NCBI GenBank assembly: GCA_964565705.1 | Contig: CAZMGD010000012.1 | Span: 1 to 58,528, forward strand | DNA: 58,528 nt | Reading direction: 5' to 3' | Source of the DNA: CAZMGD01 sp964565705 | GTDB taxonomy: Bacteria > Actinomycetota > Acidimicrobiia > Acidimicrobiales > Ilumatobacteraceae | Notes under the pieces: model-generated | What the model was told of the DNA's origin: nothing | Seen by the model: only the letters and a program-made list of their open reading frames with translations | Database searches by the model: none | In this document: one piece after another, positions 1 through 7,950 of the stretch | Layout: each line of letters starts with the position of its first letter | How positions within the stretch are numbered: the first letter of the stretch is position 1 | Made by a program: the position numbers and the translations under genes

Positions 1-362
1 ACTTCGAGTGCCTCCACGAGGTGAAGCTGATCGTCGACCTGATGTACGAGGAGGGCATCGCCGGGATGCGCTACTCGATCAGCGACACCGCCGAGTACGG
101 CGACGTGACCCGCGGCCCGCGGGTGATCACCGCCGAGACCAAGGCCGAGATGCGCCGCATCCTCGACGAGATCCAAGACGGCCGCTTCGCCGACGAGTGG
201 ATCGCCGAGAGCGACAGCGGCCGCGCCCGCTTCAACGAGCTGCGCAAGAAGGGCCAGGAACACCCGATCGAGGTCGTCGGCAAGGAGCTGCGCGCCATGA
301 TGCCGTGGATCAGCGCCGGCAAGGCCAAGGTCGCCGACGCCTCCGGCGGTGCCCAGGACTGA
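1..362 (+). CDS. ilvC: Ketol-acid reductoisomerase, C-terminal part (5' end outside window)
   Basis: IlvC converts acetolactate to dihydroxyvalerate with NADPH and Mg2+ in branched-chain amino acid synthesis, in the cytoplasm. The reading frame is open from base 3 and starts inside the gene with FECLHEVKLIVDLMYEEGI, the helical C-terminal domain that carries the metal-binding glutamates. It continues through MRYSISDTAEYGD and ends with the usual KELRAMMPWISAGK tail and TGA at 360-362. Only about 120 of the usual ~340 residues are present. The stop codon lies at the very edge of a 73-bp tandem repeat. Identification is from conserved family sequence and is firm. Confidence 0.95.
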   Translation, partial: FECLHEVKLIVDLMYEEGIAGMRYSISDTAEYGDVTRGPRVITAETKAEMRRILDEIQDGRFADEWIAESDSGRARFNELRKKGQEHPIEVVGKELRAMMPWISAGKAKVADASGGAQD

Positions 363-512
363 GTCGTACTGGTGGCTCGCTGCGCTCGCTGCGGCGCCTG
401 AGCTCGCCGATCCGGGCTCGCTTCGCTCGCAGGGAGTCGTACTGGTGGCTCGCTGCGCTCGCTGCGGCGCCTGAGCTCGCCGATCCGGGCTCGCTTCGCT
501 CGCAGGGAGTCG
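361..512. repeat. 73-bp perfect tandem duplication after ilvC
   Basis: Bases 361-433 and 434-506 are identical, and 507-512 starts a third copy (GAGTCG). Each copy holds GGCTCGCTGCGCTCGCT and GGCTCGCTTCGCTCGC, the core of a repeat family seen at several other gene ends in this window. The first copy overlaps the last two bases of the ilvC stop codon. No gene is visible between 363 and 640. Confidence 0.9.
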
Positions 513-588
513 GCTGCGGCGCCGGATCGTGCGGGCACCCGCGCCGTTCGGGGCGCTCGCCGCGCTCGCGAAGCCTCGGTGGGCTGCT

Positions 589-628
589 TGGGCGCGTTGC
601 GCGCACGCCGGCGTGCAGTGCGCGCCCA
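589..628. repeat. 40-nt REP-like hairpin, copy 1
   Basis: TGGGCGCG (589-596) pairs with CGCGCCCA (621-628) across 24 nt that contain an inner palindrome GCACGCCGGCGTGC (602-615). It lies between the convergent ends of ilvC and the PPOX-like remnant. Two further copies of exactly 40 nt occur at 18710 and 35729. It may act as a bidirectional terminator or be a REP-type element. Confidence 0.75.
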
Positions 629-640
629 CGGGCGGCTGGG

Positions 641-835
641 TCAGGCGCGCTCGGTGACGGTGTGGCCGCGGGTCGGGGTCCAGGACTCGACGACGAGCTT
701 GGTGGCTTCGGGGTCGAGCCGGGTGATGACGACCTCGTTGATGTCGGCGACGAACATCGTGCCGTCGGGCGGTTCGCTCTGGACCCGAGCGGCGAACTCA
801 GGCTCCTCCTGCTCGAACTCCTGCCAGGACGGCAC
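641..835 (-). pseudogene. Internally deleted PPOX-family (FMN split-barrel) protein remnant
   Basis: This 64-residue frame starts at GTG 835, just after the HD-domain gene stop (841-843), and ends at 641. Its first ~17 residues, PSWQEFEQEEPEFAARVQ, match the N-terminal start of actinobacterial pyridoxamine 5'-phosphate oxidase-like proteins. The rest, FVADINEVVITRLDP followed by LVVESWTPTRG, matches their C-terminal end. The roughly 80-100 residues that build the FMN-binding barrel are absent, and the two ends are joined in frame. Codon use still looks coding. I read it as a recent in-frame deletion; a genuinely short protein is less likely. Family assignment rests on recalled sequence patterns. 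Confidence 0.6.
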
Positions 836-840
836 GCCGA

Positions 841-1410
841 TCAGACCTCTGCCGCGGCTCCGAAGAACTGCTCGATCAACGGCAGGTAGTGCTCGAGCGG
901 GTTGCTGGTGAAGGTCGCGTCGAAGGCCCGCTGGTCGTACCGCTCGCAGAACTCGGCCGTCAGGTCGAAGTGCGGCGAGTCGCGGTAGGCGTCGCGCGCG
1001 TTGCGGTCGAGACCGACGTGGTGCCAGAAGTAGTAGCCCTGGAACACGCCGTGCTTGGCGACCATCCAGGTGTGGGCTTCGGACACGACCGGCGCGACGA
1101 TCGCGGCAGCGACGTCCGGATGGAACTGGCCGGGCGACAGCGTGTCTCCGACATCGTGCAACAGTGCGCACAACACGTATTCGTCGCTCTGGCCGTCGCG
1201 CTCGGCCAGCGTCGCGGTCTGCAGCACGTGCTCCAGGCGGCTGACCGGGAAACCGCCGTGGTCGCGGCCGAGCATGCGGAGCTGGGTGATCAGGTTCGCG
1301 GTCGCCAGCGACCGGTTCTCCGGGAAGTGTTCCTCGATGATCTGCCAGTCGTCGGCGGTGGACTCGGCGAAGGAGTTGAAGGCTGCGCGGCGGTACTCGG
1401 TCGTCTGCAT
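841..1410 (-). CDS. HD-domain protein (phosphohydrolase or MIOX/PhnZ-like oxygenase)
   Basis: This 189-residue protein has an HD-superfamily metal-site pattern: H in RLEHVLQTATLAER, the HD pair in CALLHDVGD, and further histidines in FHPD, SEAHTW and YYFWHH. This layout is common to small HD phosphohydrolases and to the mixed-valent di-iron oxygenase branch (PhnZ, MIOX), and the substrate cannot be told from sequence. I chose ATG 1410 because AGGAG lies 8 nt upstream. A -10-like TACCGT farther up would give a short leader. It is followed within 6 nt by the PPOX-like remnant, so the two probably formed one transcript. Confidence 0.75.
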   Translation of the reverse strand: MQTTEYRRAAFNSFAESTADDWQIIEEHFPENRSLATANLITQLRMLGRDHGGFPVSRLEHVLQTATLAERDGQSDEYVLCALLHDVGDTLSPGQFHPDVAAAIVAPVVSEAHTWMVAKHGVFQGYYFWHHVGLDRNARDAYRDSPHFDLTAEFCERYDQRAFDATFTSNPLEHYLPLIEQFFGAAAEV

Positions 1411-1460
1411 GGCGAGCTCCTGGTCGTTGGGCGCGACGCCACGGTAGCCGCCCGAGCTTG

Positions 1461-1475
1461 GTCCGACCATCGGAC
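1461..1475. promoter_or_regulatory. Palindrome GTCCGA-CCA-TCGGAC upstream of the HD-domain gene
   Basis: A perfect 6+6 bp inverted repeat with a 3-bp spacer lies between the helicase stop and the HD-domain gene start. Its size and position fit an operator, but it could equally be a minor hairpin at the helicase 3' end. Confidence 0.35.
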
Positions 1476-1509
1476 AATGTGGAGTGCTCGGTCCAGAGTT
1501 CGACGGTGC

Positions 1510-4296
1510 TCAGCTGTGGGCGGCGAGTGACAGCTCGACGATCAGCTCGGGGAGACGGTCGCTCCAGCGCGAGGGGAACGCGTCGCGCATCGTCCATCCG
1601 GCGCGCAGCAGGCCGAGGTGGTGGTCGATGTGGGCGTCCACTCCGTCGGCGTGCACGCGGCACTCCACGCCGATCGCGGCGTCGCCCGTCCCGACGCACA
1701 GATCGACGACGCCGCGCCCGACCGGGTAGTCGGCGACGACCGCGAGCCCCCGCGCGGCCGCCTCGGCCGCGACCGTGGCCGTCCAGCCGGTCGGCGGCCC
1801 GGTGGTCGGTCGGCGGGGCGGACGCTCGGCGTGGGCCAGCAGCGCCGCGGTGAGTCCGGTCGCGGATCCGGCGTCGCTGGTGACGATCGTCAGCCGCCGC
1901 CGGGCTCGGCTCACCATCACGTTGAACAGGTTCGGGTCGTGCACGAAGCGAGCCGAGCCGGCTGGCGACGCAGGGTCGAGCGCGAGCGACACGATCACCT
2001 CGTCGCGCTCGCAGCCCTGGAAGGAGTGGACCGTGCCGACGCGCAGATCGAGCGCCGCCAGCTCCTCGCGATCGAACCGGGCCAGCACCGCTTCCTCGAT
2101 GGCGTCGGCGTGCTCGCGGAACGGTGTCACCAGGCCGAGGCTGCGCACGCCGCGGCCGTGCGCCGCGGCGGTCAGACCGAGCGCGGCGGCCACCTCGGCA
2201 TCGTTCACCCCACCGTCGCGCGTGCCGCTGACACGCACCACGTCGATGCCGTCGGTGGAGTCGTTGCGCGGATGCCGGGTCGCCACGTGCAGGCGCCCGC
2301 CGTAGAACTCGCGGGCCGAGAACTCGATGAGGTGGGGGGCGCTGCGGTAGTGCTGGTCGAGGAGGATCGGCCCGGCCGCGGAAGCCGCAGCATCGAACAG
2401 GCTGACGCGACGCACGTCGAGGCGGGCGGCGAGCAGTGGGTCGATGTCGGGGAGGTTGGTGTCGATCGCGGCGGCGACCGCGGCGTCGGCGAGGAACGAC
2501 ACGTGGCGCAGCTGCCGCGGGTCGCCGACGACCACCGCCCGCCGAGCCCGTAACAGGGCGGTCGCCGCAGCGAGTTGATCGACCTGGGAGGCCTCGTCGA
2601 TGACGACCACGTCGAACATCGCCGGCGTCGCCGGCAGCAGGTCGTCGATGTCGCGCAGCGATCCGACCCACAGAGGCAGTGCCCGTGCGACGGCACCGCC
2701 CGGGATCGCCCCGAGCCGCTCGCGCCGTTGCGCCCGCCCGGCGCGCAGCGCCGTCGCGACGGCCCCGATCGCGCTGCGTTCGTCCGTGTGGAGGCGCGAG
2801 CGATCGCGCGACGCGGCGTTGAGCCAGGCGCCCACAGCAAGCCGGTGCGCGTCTTCGGCGGCGGCCAGCGGCGCCCACAGGCGATCGAGCGTGATGCCGC
2901 CCGCCGCCGCCGCATGCGTCGCCCGCCGTCGACGCTCGGCGGCGCGCAGCGCGTCGGCGAGCGCGTCGAGCGTCGGGTCGTCGGCCCGCGCGATGGCGGC
3001 CAGCTGCGCCGAGCTGCGGCGTGACCGGCGCCGGCGCCACCAGCGGCGATCGCTCGCTCCGGCCAGCAGTGAGCGGGCCAGCTCGAGGTCGGTGTCGGTG
3101 TCGAACAGGCCCGGGGCGACGATCCGATCGTGGAGATCGGCGTCGACGTCGCTCGTGATCGACGCCTCCGTCTCCAGGAGCTCGGCCACGGCGAGACGCA
3201 GCCGGGCATGCTCGTCGCCCCGACGCGTCGCCTCCCGCAGGTGGCGCTGCACCTCGCCGCGGGGCAGCTCCGACGACCCCGATCCGGCTAGGCGCTGGGC
3301 CAGCTCGTCGCGTCGGACCGACGATCCGAACACCACCGGGTCCGGGCCGGGCACCCGCTCGAGGAGAGCGATCAGCGCATCGACCGCGGCGTCGCTCGGC
3401 GCAGCGACGAGGACGCTGCGGCCCTGTGCAACGGCGTCGAGCGCGATCGCCGCGACCGTCTGCGACTTCCCGGTGCCCGGCGGTCCGGACACGACGGTCA
3501 CGGCGTCGCGTCGCGCGGTCGCGACCGCCTGTCGCTGTGCTGGGTCGAGCACGAGCGGCGACATCGCGTCGAACCCGTCGGCCGGCTCGCTCGTGGCGAG
3601 CCCGTACAGGTGGTGGAACGAGGTCACCGGCAACGGCCGCGCGCCCCAGCTCCGCAACGTGGCCGCCGAGCTCACCGGAGGGGGCGGAGCGTCGGCCAGG
3701 TACACAGCGGCGGCGACGAAGGCGACGGGTGCCACGAGCTCGGCCGGCTGGAGCGGCAGGGCGCGCACGGATGCGTCGGGGAAGCCGGCCGCCGCTGCGG
3801 CCCCCGCTGCCCACGCGCTGAGCCGCGGCAGCCGGGCGAGCAGCGCCGGGTCGATCGAGGCGTCCGACGCGGCGAGGCCTCCACCACCGATCTCCACCGG
3901 TTCGAGCGCGACGCGGGCGGCGGGATCGGCGACGACCGCAGAGACCTCGGCGTCTCCCGCCGGCAGCAGGTTCACCCAGTCCGGTGAGCACCGAACGGGC
4001 ATCGACACCAGCGGGAACCGCACCGGACCGTCGTCCGTGTGGCCCACGATCCAGATCCAGCCGAGCCGTAGCAGCGACTCGCCACGGTGGAGTTCGGCCC
4101 GGGTGACGAGCAACCGGAGTCCGGGCGCGTCCCCCTCGCGCGGCAGCGCGACCCGGTAGTTGGCGAGGACGTCGACCATCCTGGCTGGCACCCAGCTCAT
4201 CCGGTCCTCGGGTGTCAGTCGCGACGGGGCGCGCCGGTCGGAGACGGCGAGCTCGGCGAAGGCACGCAGGATGCGCCGGGCGACGTCGTCCTCCAT
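1510..4296 (-). CDS. Superfamily 1 DNA/RNA helicase with C-terminal nuclease-like region
   Basis: This 928-residue protein is an SF1 (Upf1/DNA2-like) helicase. Walker A GPPGTGKSQT lies near residue 268, the DEAS Walker B box (VVVIDEASQVDQL) near 560, motif V is VHSFQGCERDEVIV and motif VI is VMVSRARRRL. The N-terminal ~250 residues are not recognised. The last ~80 residues (VVDLCVGTGDAAIGVECRV) resemble the beta-D/ExK core of Vsr/DUF559-type nucleases found at the end of related helicases, but with ECR in place of ExK. ATG 4296 is preferred over an upstream in-frame GTG because TACCGT sits 7 nt before it. It probably acts in nucleic-acid repair or as a stand-alone defence helicase; the target is unknown. 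Confidence 0.8.
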   Translation of the reverse strand: MEDDVARRILRAFAELAVSDRRAPSRLTPEDRMSWVPARMVDVLANYRVALPREGDAPGLRLLVTRAELHRGESLLRLGWIWIVGHTDDGPVRFPLVSMPVRCSPDWVNLLPAGDAEVSAVVADPAARVALEPVEIGGGGLAASDASIDPALLARLPRLSAWAAGAAAAAGFPDASVRALPLQPAELVAPVAFVAAAVYLADAPPPPVSSAATLRSWGARPLPVTSFHHLYGLATSEPADGFDAMSPLVLDPAQRQAVATARRDAVTVVSGPPGTGKSQTVAAIALDAVAQGRSVLVAAPSDAAVDALIALLERVPGPDPVVFGSSVRRDELAQRLAGSGSSELPRGEVQRHLREATRRGDEHARLRLAVAELLETEASITSDVDADLHDRIVAPGLFDTDTDLELARSLLAGASDRRWWRRRRSRRSSAQLAAIARADDPTLDALADALRAAERRRRATHAAAAGGITLDRLWAPLAAAEDAHRLAVGAWLNAASRDRSRLHTDERSAIGAVATALRAGRAQRRERLGAIPGGAVARALPLWVGSLRDIDDLLPATPAMFDVVVIDEASQVDQLAAATALLRARRAVVVGDPRQLRHVSFLADAAVAAAIDTNLPDIDPLLAARLDVRRVSLFDAAASAAGPILLDQHYRSAPHLIEFSAREFYGGRLHVATRHPRNDSTDGIDVVRVSGTRDGGVNDAEVAAALGLTAAAHGRGVRSLGLVTPFREHADAIEEAVLARFDREELAALDLRVGTVHSFQGCERDEVIVSLALDPASPAGSARFVHDPNLFNVMVSRARRRLTIVTSDAGSATGLTAALLAHAERPPRRPTTGPPTGWTATVAAEAAARGLAVVADYPVGRGVVDLCVGTGDAAIGVECRVHADGVDAHIDHHLGLLRAGWTMRDAFPSRWSDRLPELIVELSLAAHS

Positions 4297-4303
4297 CGAC
4301 CGG

Positions 4304-4309
4304 ACGGTA
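4304..4309 (-). promoter_or_regulatory. -10-like TACCGT of the SF1 helicase, leaderless
   Basis: Read on the minus strand, TACCGT is followed by 7 nt and then ATG 4296, so transcription would begin at or next to the start codon. Confidence 0.5.
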
Positions 4310-4327
4310 GACGACCGCCGCGTCCGA

Positions 4328-4419
4328 GTCTGTGTGACGACCCCGTTCTGTGCGACGTGAGATCGCTGTGACCCAGCTCGGACGCGCACGCCGTCACACA
4401 GACCTGAGATGTCACACAG
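4328..4419. repeat. Array of five CTGTGNGAC boxes upstream of metY
   Basis: CTGTGTGAC (4330), CTGTGCGAC (4348) and CTGTGACCC (4366) are direct repeats spaced exactly 18 bp apart. GTCACACAG at 4394 and 4411 are the same box inverted. The outer parts form a perfect 12-bp inverted repeat, GTCTGTGTGACG (4328-4339) and CGTCACACAGAC (4392-4403), with a 52-nt spacer. The array lies between the divergent helicase and metY, 70 bp upstream of the metY promoter. It may be a multi-site operator or a structured RNA. Confidence 0.6.
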
Positions 4420-4464
4420 TCGCGGACACGCCGCGACGGCGGCCCTCGTCACCATAAATCCGAC

Positions 4465-4494
4465 TTGAAGGGTCGGGAATTCCGGGCGTAGCCT
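4465..4494 (+). promoter_or_regulatory. metY promoter, leaderless
   Basis: TTGAAG (4465-4470), an 18-bp spacer and TAGCCT (4489-4494) form a plausible sigma-A promoter. Only 8 nt separate TAGCCT from the ATG, so the transcript should begin at the start codon, and no Shine-Dalgarno sequence is present. Confidence 0.6.
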
Positions 4495-4502
4495 CGCCCG
4501 CC

Positions 4503-5819
4503 ATGAGTGAACAGTGGGGATTCGAGACCCGTCAGATCCACGCCGGCCAGTCGCCGGATCAGGCGACCAATGCCCGAGCCGTGCCGATCTACCAGACGAC
4601 CAGCTACACGTTCAACAGCGCCGAGCACGCGGCGAACCTGTTCGGGCTGGCCGAGATGGGCAACATCTACACCCGGATCGCCAACCCCACGCAGCTCGTG
4701 CTGGAGTCGCGCATCAGCGCGCTGGAAGGCGGCGTCACGACGGCCGTCGGCCTGCCCGGCGCCCTCGCCGTCTCGTCGGGCCAGGCTGCCGAGTTCCTCG
4801 CGATCTTGTCGCTGGCCAACGCAGGCGACCACGTCGTCGCCTCGCCGTCGCTGTACGGCGGCACCTACAACCTGCTGCACTACACGCTGCCCAAGATCGG
4901 CATCGAGGTGACCTTCGTCGACGATCCCGACGACCTCGACCAGTGGCGGGCGGCGGCGCGGCCGAACACGAAGCTGTTCTTCGGCGAGGTGCTGGGCAAC
5001 CCCCGCGCCGACGTGCTCGACCTGGAGGGCGTGTCGCAGGTGGCCCATGAGGTCGGCGTGCCGCTGGTCGTCGACAACACGATCCCGTCGCCGTACCTCG
5101 TGCGCCCGCTGGAGTGGGGCGCCGACATCGTCGTGCACTCGATGACCAAGTTCATCGGCGGTCACGGCACGTCGATCGGCGGGGTGATCGTCGACGGCGG
5201 CAAGTTCGACTTCTCCGCCAGCGGCCGCTTCCCCGGCTTCACCGAGCCCGACCCGAGCTACAACGGGCTGCGCTACTGGACCGACCTCGGCCCCGGCGCG
5301 TTCATCCTCAAGACCCGCCTGCAGCTGCTGCGCGACCTCGGCGCGGCGACGACACCGTTCAACTCGTTCCTGTTCCTGCAAGGCCTGGAGACCCTGTCGT
5401 TGCGGATGGAACGACACTTCGCCAACGCACAGAAGGTGGCCGAGTACCTCGCCGCGCGCGACGAGGTCGAAGAGGTGTTCTACGCCGGCCTGCCCAGTCA
5501 GGCGTGGCACGAGCGGTTGAAGAAGTACGGCGCGGAGCGCGGGTACGGCTCGATCATCGCGTTCAACATCAAAGGTGGGCGCGACGCCGGGGCCCGCTTC
5601 GTCGATGCGCTCGAGTTGCACAGCCACGTCGCCAACATCGGTGATGTGCGCAGCCTCGTCATCCATCCGGCGAGCACGACGCACAGCCAGCTCAACCCGG
5701 ACGAGCAGCTCGCTGCCGGCGTCAACCCCGGCCTCGTGCGCTTGTCGGTCGGGCTGGAGACGATCGACGACATCATCGCCGACCTCGACGCCGGCTTTCG
5801 GGCGTCCAAGGGGAGCTGA
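4503..5819 (+). CDS. metY: O-acetylhomoserine aminocarboxypropyltransferase (sulfhydrylase)
   Basis: MetY makes homocysteine (or methionine) from O-acetylhomoserine and sulfide (or methanethiol), with PLP, in the cytoplasm. The 438-residue protein is of full length. It begins WGFETRQIHAGQSPD, has YTRIANPT, and carries the PLP lysine (K216) in VHSMTKFIGGHGTSIGG. The large glycine- and aromatic-rich insert GRFPGFTEPDPSYNGLRYW separates MetY from cystathionine gamma-synthase. It stands alone on its strand, 30 bp ahead of oxyR. The array of CTGTGNGAC boxes upstream suggests regulation. I saw no SAM riboswitch. Confidence 0.93.
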   Translation: MSEQWGFETRQIHAGQSPDQATNARAVPIYQTTSYTFNSAEHAANLFGLAEMGNIYTRIANPTQLVLESRISALEGGVTTAVGLPGALAVSSGQAAEFLAILSLANAGDHVVASPSLYGGTYNLLHYTLPKIGIEVTFVDDPDDLDQWRAAARPNTKLFFGEVLGNPRADVLDLEGVSQVAHEVGVPLVVDNTIPSPYLVRPLEWGADIVVHSMTKFIGGHGTSIGGVIVDGGKFDFSASGRFPGFTEPDPSYNGLRYWTDLGPGAFILKTRLQLLRDLGAATTPFNSFLFLQGLETLSLRMERHFANAQKVAEYLAARDEVEEVFYAGLPSQAWHERLKKYGAERGYGSIIAFNIKGGRDAGARFVDALELHSHVANIGDVRSLVIHPASTTHSQLNPDEQLAAGVNPGLVRLSVGLETIDDIIADLDAGFRASKGS

Positions 5820-5837
5820 TCGGTTTCGAGGGATCGA

Positions 5838-5843
5838 TAGCCT
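5838..5843 (+). promoter_or_regulatory. -10-like TAGCCT of oxyR, leaderless
   Basis: TAGCCT ends 6 nt before ATG 5850 in the 30-bp gap after metY. oxyR therefore probably has its own start signal and no 5' leader. Confidence 0.5.
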
Positions 5844-5849
5844 GAGCGG

Positions 5850-6773
5850 ATGGCCAGGCCGACCCTCCAGCAGCTCTCCTACCTCGTCGCGATCGCTGAC
5901 GAAGGCAACTTCCGGAAGGCCGCGCACTCGTGCTTCGTCTCGCAGCCGGCCCTCAGCACGCAGATCAAGGAGTTGGAGCGCCGGCTCGGCGCGACCCTCA
6001 TCGAGCGGACACCGCGAGGGGCGGTGCTGACCCCGGCCGGGCGCGTCGCCGCCGCCGACTCCCGACGGGTGCTGCAGATCGTCGATGACCTCGCTGCCGC
6101 GGTCGACGCCGACGCGTCGGACATCACCGGCGAGTTGACGCTCGGCGTGATCCCGACGCTCGCGCCGTACGTGCTCCCGACGATCGTGTCCGTTCTGACC
6201 GCCCGCCACCCGCTCGCCGAGCTGCGCGTGCGCGAGCTGCGCACCGAGGTGCTGCTGGACGAGCTCGCCAACGGGACGCTCGACCTCGGTCTGATCGCGA
6301 CGAGCGACACCCCCGCAGGCGTCGTGCACCAGCCCCTCACGCCGGATCCGTTCCTGCTGGCGACGAGTGCGACCGACGAGCTGGCCGACGAGCCGGGGCC
6401 GGTGTCGGTCGGGGTGCTGGCAAAGCGCCCGGTGCTGCTGCTCGAGGACGGGCACTGCCTGCGCGATCAGGCGCAGTCGGTGTGCGACCTCGTCGACGCC
6501 TCGACCAAGACGGTGTACGACACGAGCCTGGCGACGCTCGTACAGATGGTGGCGGCGGGCCAGGGGGTGACCCTGCTGCCGACCAGCGCGGCGGCGGTCG
6601 AGGCTCGGCCGGGCAACGGCATCGTGACCCGTCACTTCGACGACCCCGAGCCGTCACGGACGATCGCGCTCGTCTGGCGCGGCAGCAGCCCGCGCTCGGC
6701 GCACTACCGCGATCTGGCCGACCGCTTCTCCGCCGCGCTCGGGACGACGACGGATCGAGCCGCCCGGGCGTGA
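5850..6773 (+). CDS. oxyR: Hydrogen-peroxide sensor, LysR-family regulator OxyR
   Basis: This 307-residue LysR-type regulator has an N-terminal winged helix (LVAIADEGNFRKAAHSCFVSQ, then PALSTQIKELERRLG) and a periplasmic-binding-like effector domain. Two cysteines, C203 and C212 in GHCLRDQAQSVC, match in context and 9-residue spacing the peroxidatic C199 and C208 of E. coli OxyR, so disulfide-based peroxide sensing is well supported. The usual partners (ahpC, katG) are not adjacent; it follows metY and is followed by a strong hairpin. Its regulon cannot be read from this window. Confidence 0.9.
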   Translation: MARPTLQQLSYLVAIADEGNFRKAAHSCFVSQPALSTQIKELERRLGATLIERTPRGAVLTPAGRVAAADSRRVLQIVDDLAAAVDADASDITGELTLGVIPTLAPYVLPTIVSVLTARHPLAELRVRELRTEVLLDELANGTLDLGLIATSDTPAGVVHQPLTPDPFLLATSATDELADEPGPVSVGVLAKRPVLLLEDGHCLRDQAQSVCDLVDASTKTVYDTSLATLVQMVAAGQGVTLLPTSAAAVEARPGNGIVTRHFDDPEPSRTIALVWRGSSPRSAHYRDLADRFSAALGTTTDRAARA

Positions 6774-6789
6774 CGCACCGGGCGGCTCG
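6756..6789 (+). terminator. Strong hairpin overlapping the oxyR stop codon
   Basis: CGAGCCGCCCGG (6756-6767) and CCGGGCGGCTCG (6778-6789) form a perfect 12-bp GC-rich stem with a 10-nt loop that contains the TGA. There is no U-tract. It may serve both oxyR and the convergent small membrane gene. Confidence 0.65.
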
Positions 6790-6809
6790 AGACCTGGGGG
6801 AGCAGTGGG

Positions 6810-7115
6810 TCAGGCTGCCTGGTCGAACCAGGTGCCCAGTTCCTGGATGTCGCCATCGAGCTCGCGGCCGCCGTCGCTCGGCGCGTCGGCGTCGGTCGGC
6901 AGGTAGGCGTTGATCCATCCGGCGATCGACGCGACGACGATCGTCCCGATCACGAGGGGCGTCTCCTGCACGCCGACCACGACGTGCAGGAACGTGGCGA
7001 CGAGGAGGGCGACGATGCTGATCGAGCTCGCCAGCATCACCGTCTCGACGCGCCGCAGGCGGGCGGTGCGTGGGAAGCCGTGCGGTGCGAACCCGAGGAC
7101 GTTCATCGCTTCCAT
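6810..7115 (-). CDS. Small membrane protein of unknown function
   Basis: This 101-residue protein has two predicted membrane helices (VMLASSISIVALLVATFLHV and PLVIGTIVVASIAGWINAYL) and an acidic C-terminal tail (DADAPSDGGRELDGDIQELG). I do not recognise a family. Starts at 7115 or 7106 (second ATG) are both possible. It is convergent with oxyR, with the hairpin at 6756-6789 between them. Confidence 0.6.
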   Translation of the reverse strand: MEAMNVLGFAPHGFPRTARLRRVETVMLASSISIVALLVATFLHVVVGVQETPLVIGTIVVASIAGWINAYLPTDADAPSDGGRELDGDIQELGTWFDQAA

Positions 7116-7208
7116 AGACGCTCACACTTGCCCGCTGGTGTCGCGTTTCAACGACTTTTTACGCGATTGCAGTCATCGTCACGCGACCGGAACACCAGCG
7201 ACGTTCGT

Positions 7209-7937
7209 TCACGCCGCGGCCATCGCTGATTCATACGCGTCAGCGAGGTCGTAGAGGGCCTGGCGCCCGTCGCCGGCGTAGCTCGATCCGTGCATGAGAG
7301 CGAGCGTGGTCGGTCGCAGGTCGCCGAGCGCGCGCAGCACGCCCGCCGTGTTCGGAGCGAGGCAGGTGGCGTGGAAGATCGCCTCTGCGGCGAGCGCCGG
7401 GGCGACGATGTCGTCGCTCGTCAGCGCCGGGCAGGCGCCGAGGTGGCTGAACAGGTCGCCGCACAGCAGGGTCTCGGTCGTCTCCTCGAACAACACCTGC
7501 GCCTCCCAACCGTGGGGGACGTGCGGGGTCGGGATCTGGCGCAGGCGCTTGCCCCCGATGTCCAGCACCTCGCCGTCGGCGAGCGCTCGCGGCGGCCGAT
7601 CGCAGAGGTCGTTCAGCGACACATCGCAGCCGAGGGCACCGTGGGCCACCTGGCTGCCGGGTGCAGCGGCGAGCCACATGTTCATCGAGCCGCACTCGTC
7701 GGCCTCGACGTGGCCGAACGTGATCCAGCGCAGCCGTTCCACGGGGATGATGGTCGAGACCGCCTCGGCCACGAACGGGAACAGCCCGCGCATGCCCGTG
7801 TGGAACAGGAGCGGCTCCTCGCCGCGCACGAGGAACTGGTTGAACGTGAAGCCGTCGGGCCCGACGTCGGGGATCCAGGTCGAGATCCGGTAGATGTCGT
7901 CGGCGATCTCGGTGATGGTGGGTTGCATGGTGTCCAT
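7209..7937 (-). CDS. Metallo-beta-lactamase-fold protein, flavodiiron-type core without flavodoxin
   Basis: This 242-residue MBL-fold protein has FHTGMRGLFP, the HxExDE metal motif in GHVEADECGSMN, a histidine in AHGALGCD and CGDLFSHLGA. The HxExD variant is typical of flavodiiron (ODP-type) proteins, which bind di-iron rather than zinc and reduce O2 or NO. Here the flavodoxin domain is absent, so it may need a separate redox partner. Two in-frame ATGs (7937, 7928) are possible starts. The 93 bp to the next gene (7116-7208) holds nothing recognisable. Confidence 0.75.
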   Translation of the reverse strand: MDTMQPTITEIADDIYRISTWIPDVGPDGFTFNQFLVRGEEPLLFHTGMRGLFPFVAEAVSTIIPVERLRWITFGHVEADECGSMNMWLAAAPGSQVAHGALGCDVSLNDLCDRPPRALADGEVLDIGGKRLRQIPTPHVPHGWEAQVLFEETTETLLCGDLFSHLGACPALTSDDIVAPALAAEAIFHATCLAPNTAGVLRALGDLRPTTLALMHGSSYAGDGRQALYDLADAYESAMAAA

Positions 7938-7950
7938 GCCCGGAAGGCGT

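Noticed and set aside
836..3991. Long minus-strand frame covering the helicase and HD gene that ends in the PPOX-like tail
   Set aside because: Only its last 64 codons look real; the rest is out of frame with the helicase and HD genes.
4328..4419. CRISPR-like array because of regular 18-bp spacing
   Set aside because: Repeats are 9 bp with 9-bp gaps, some are inverted, and no cas gene is present.
4297..4502. SAM or cobalamin riboswitch upstream of metY
   Set aside because: No conserved riboswitch core was seen, and the promoter leaves no room for a 5' leader.
4449..6635. 728-codon open frame on the minus strand opposite metY and oxyR
   Set aside because: Arg/His/Gly-rich composition without any domain; it is a product of strong GC bias at third positions of the genes on the other strand.
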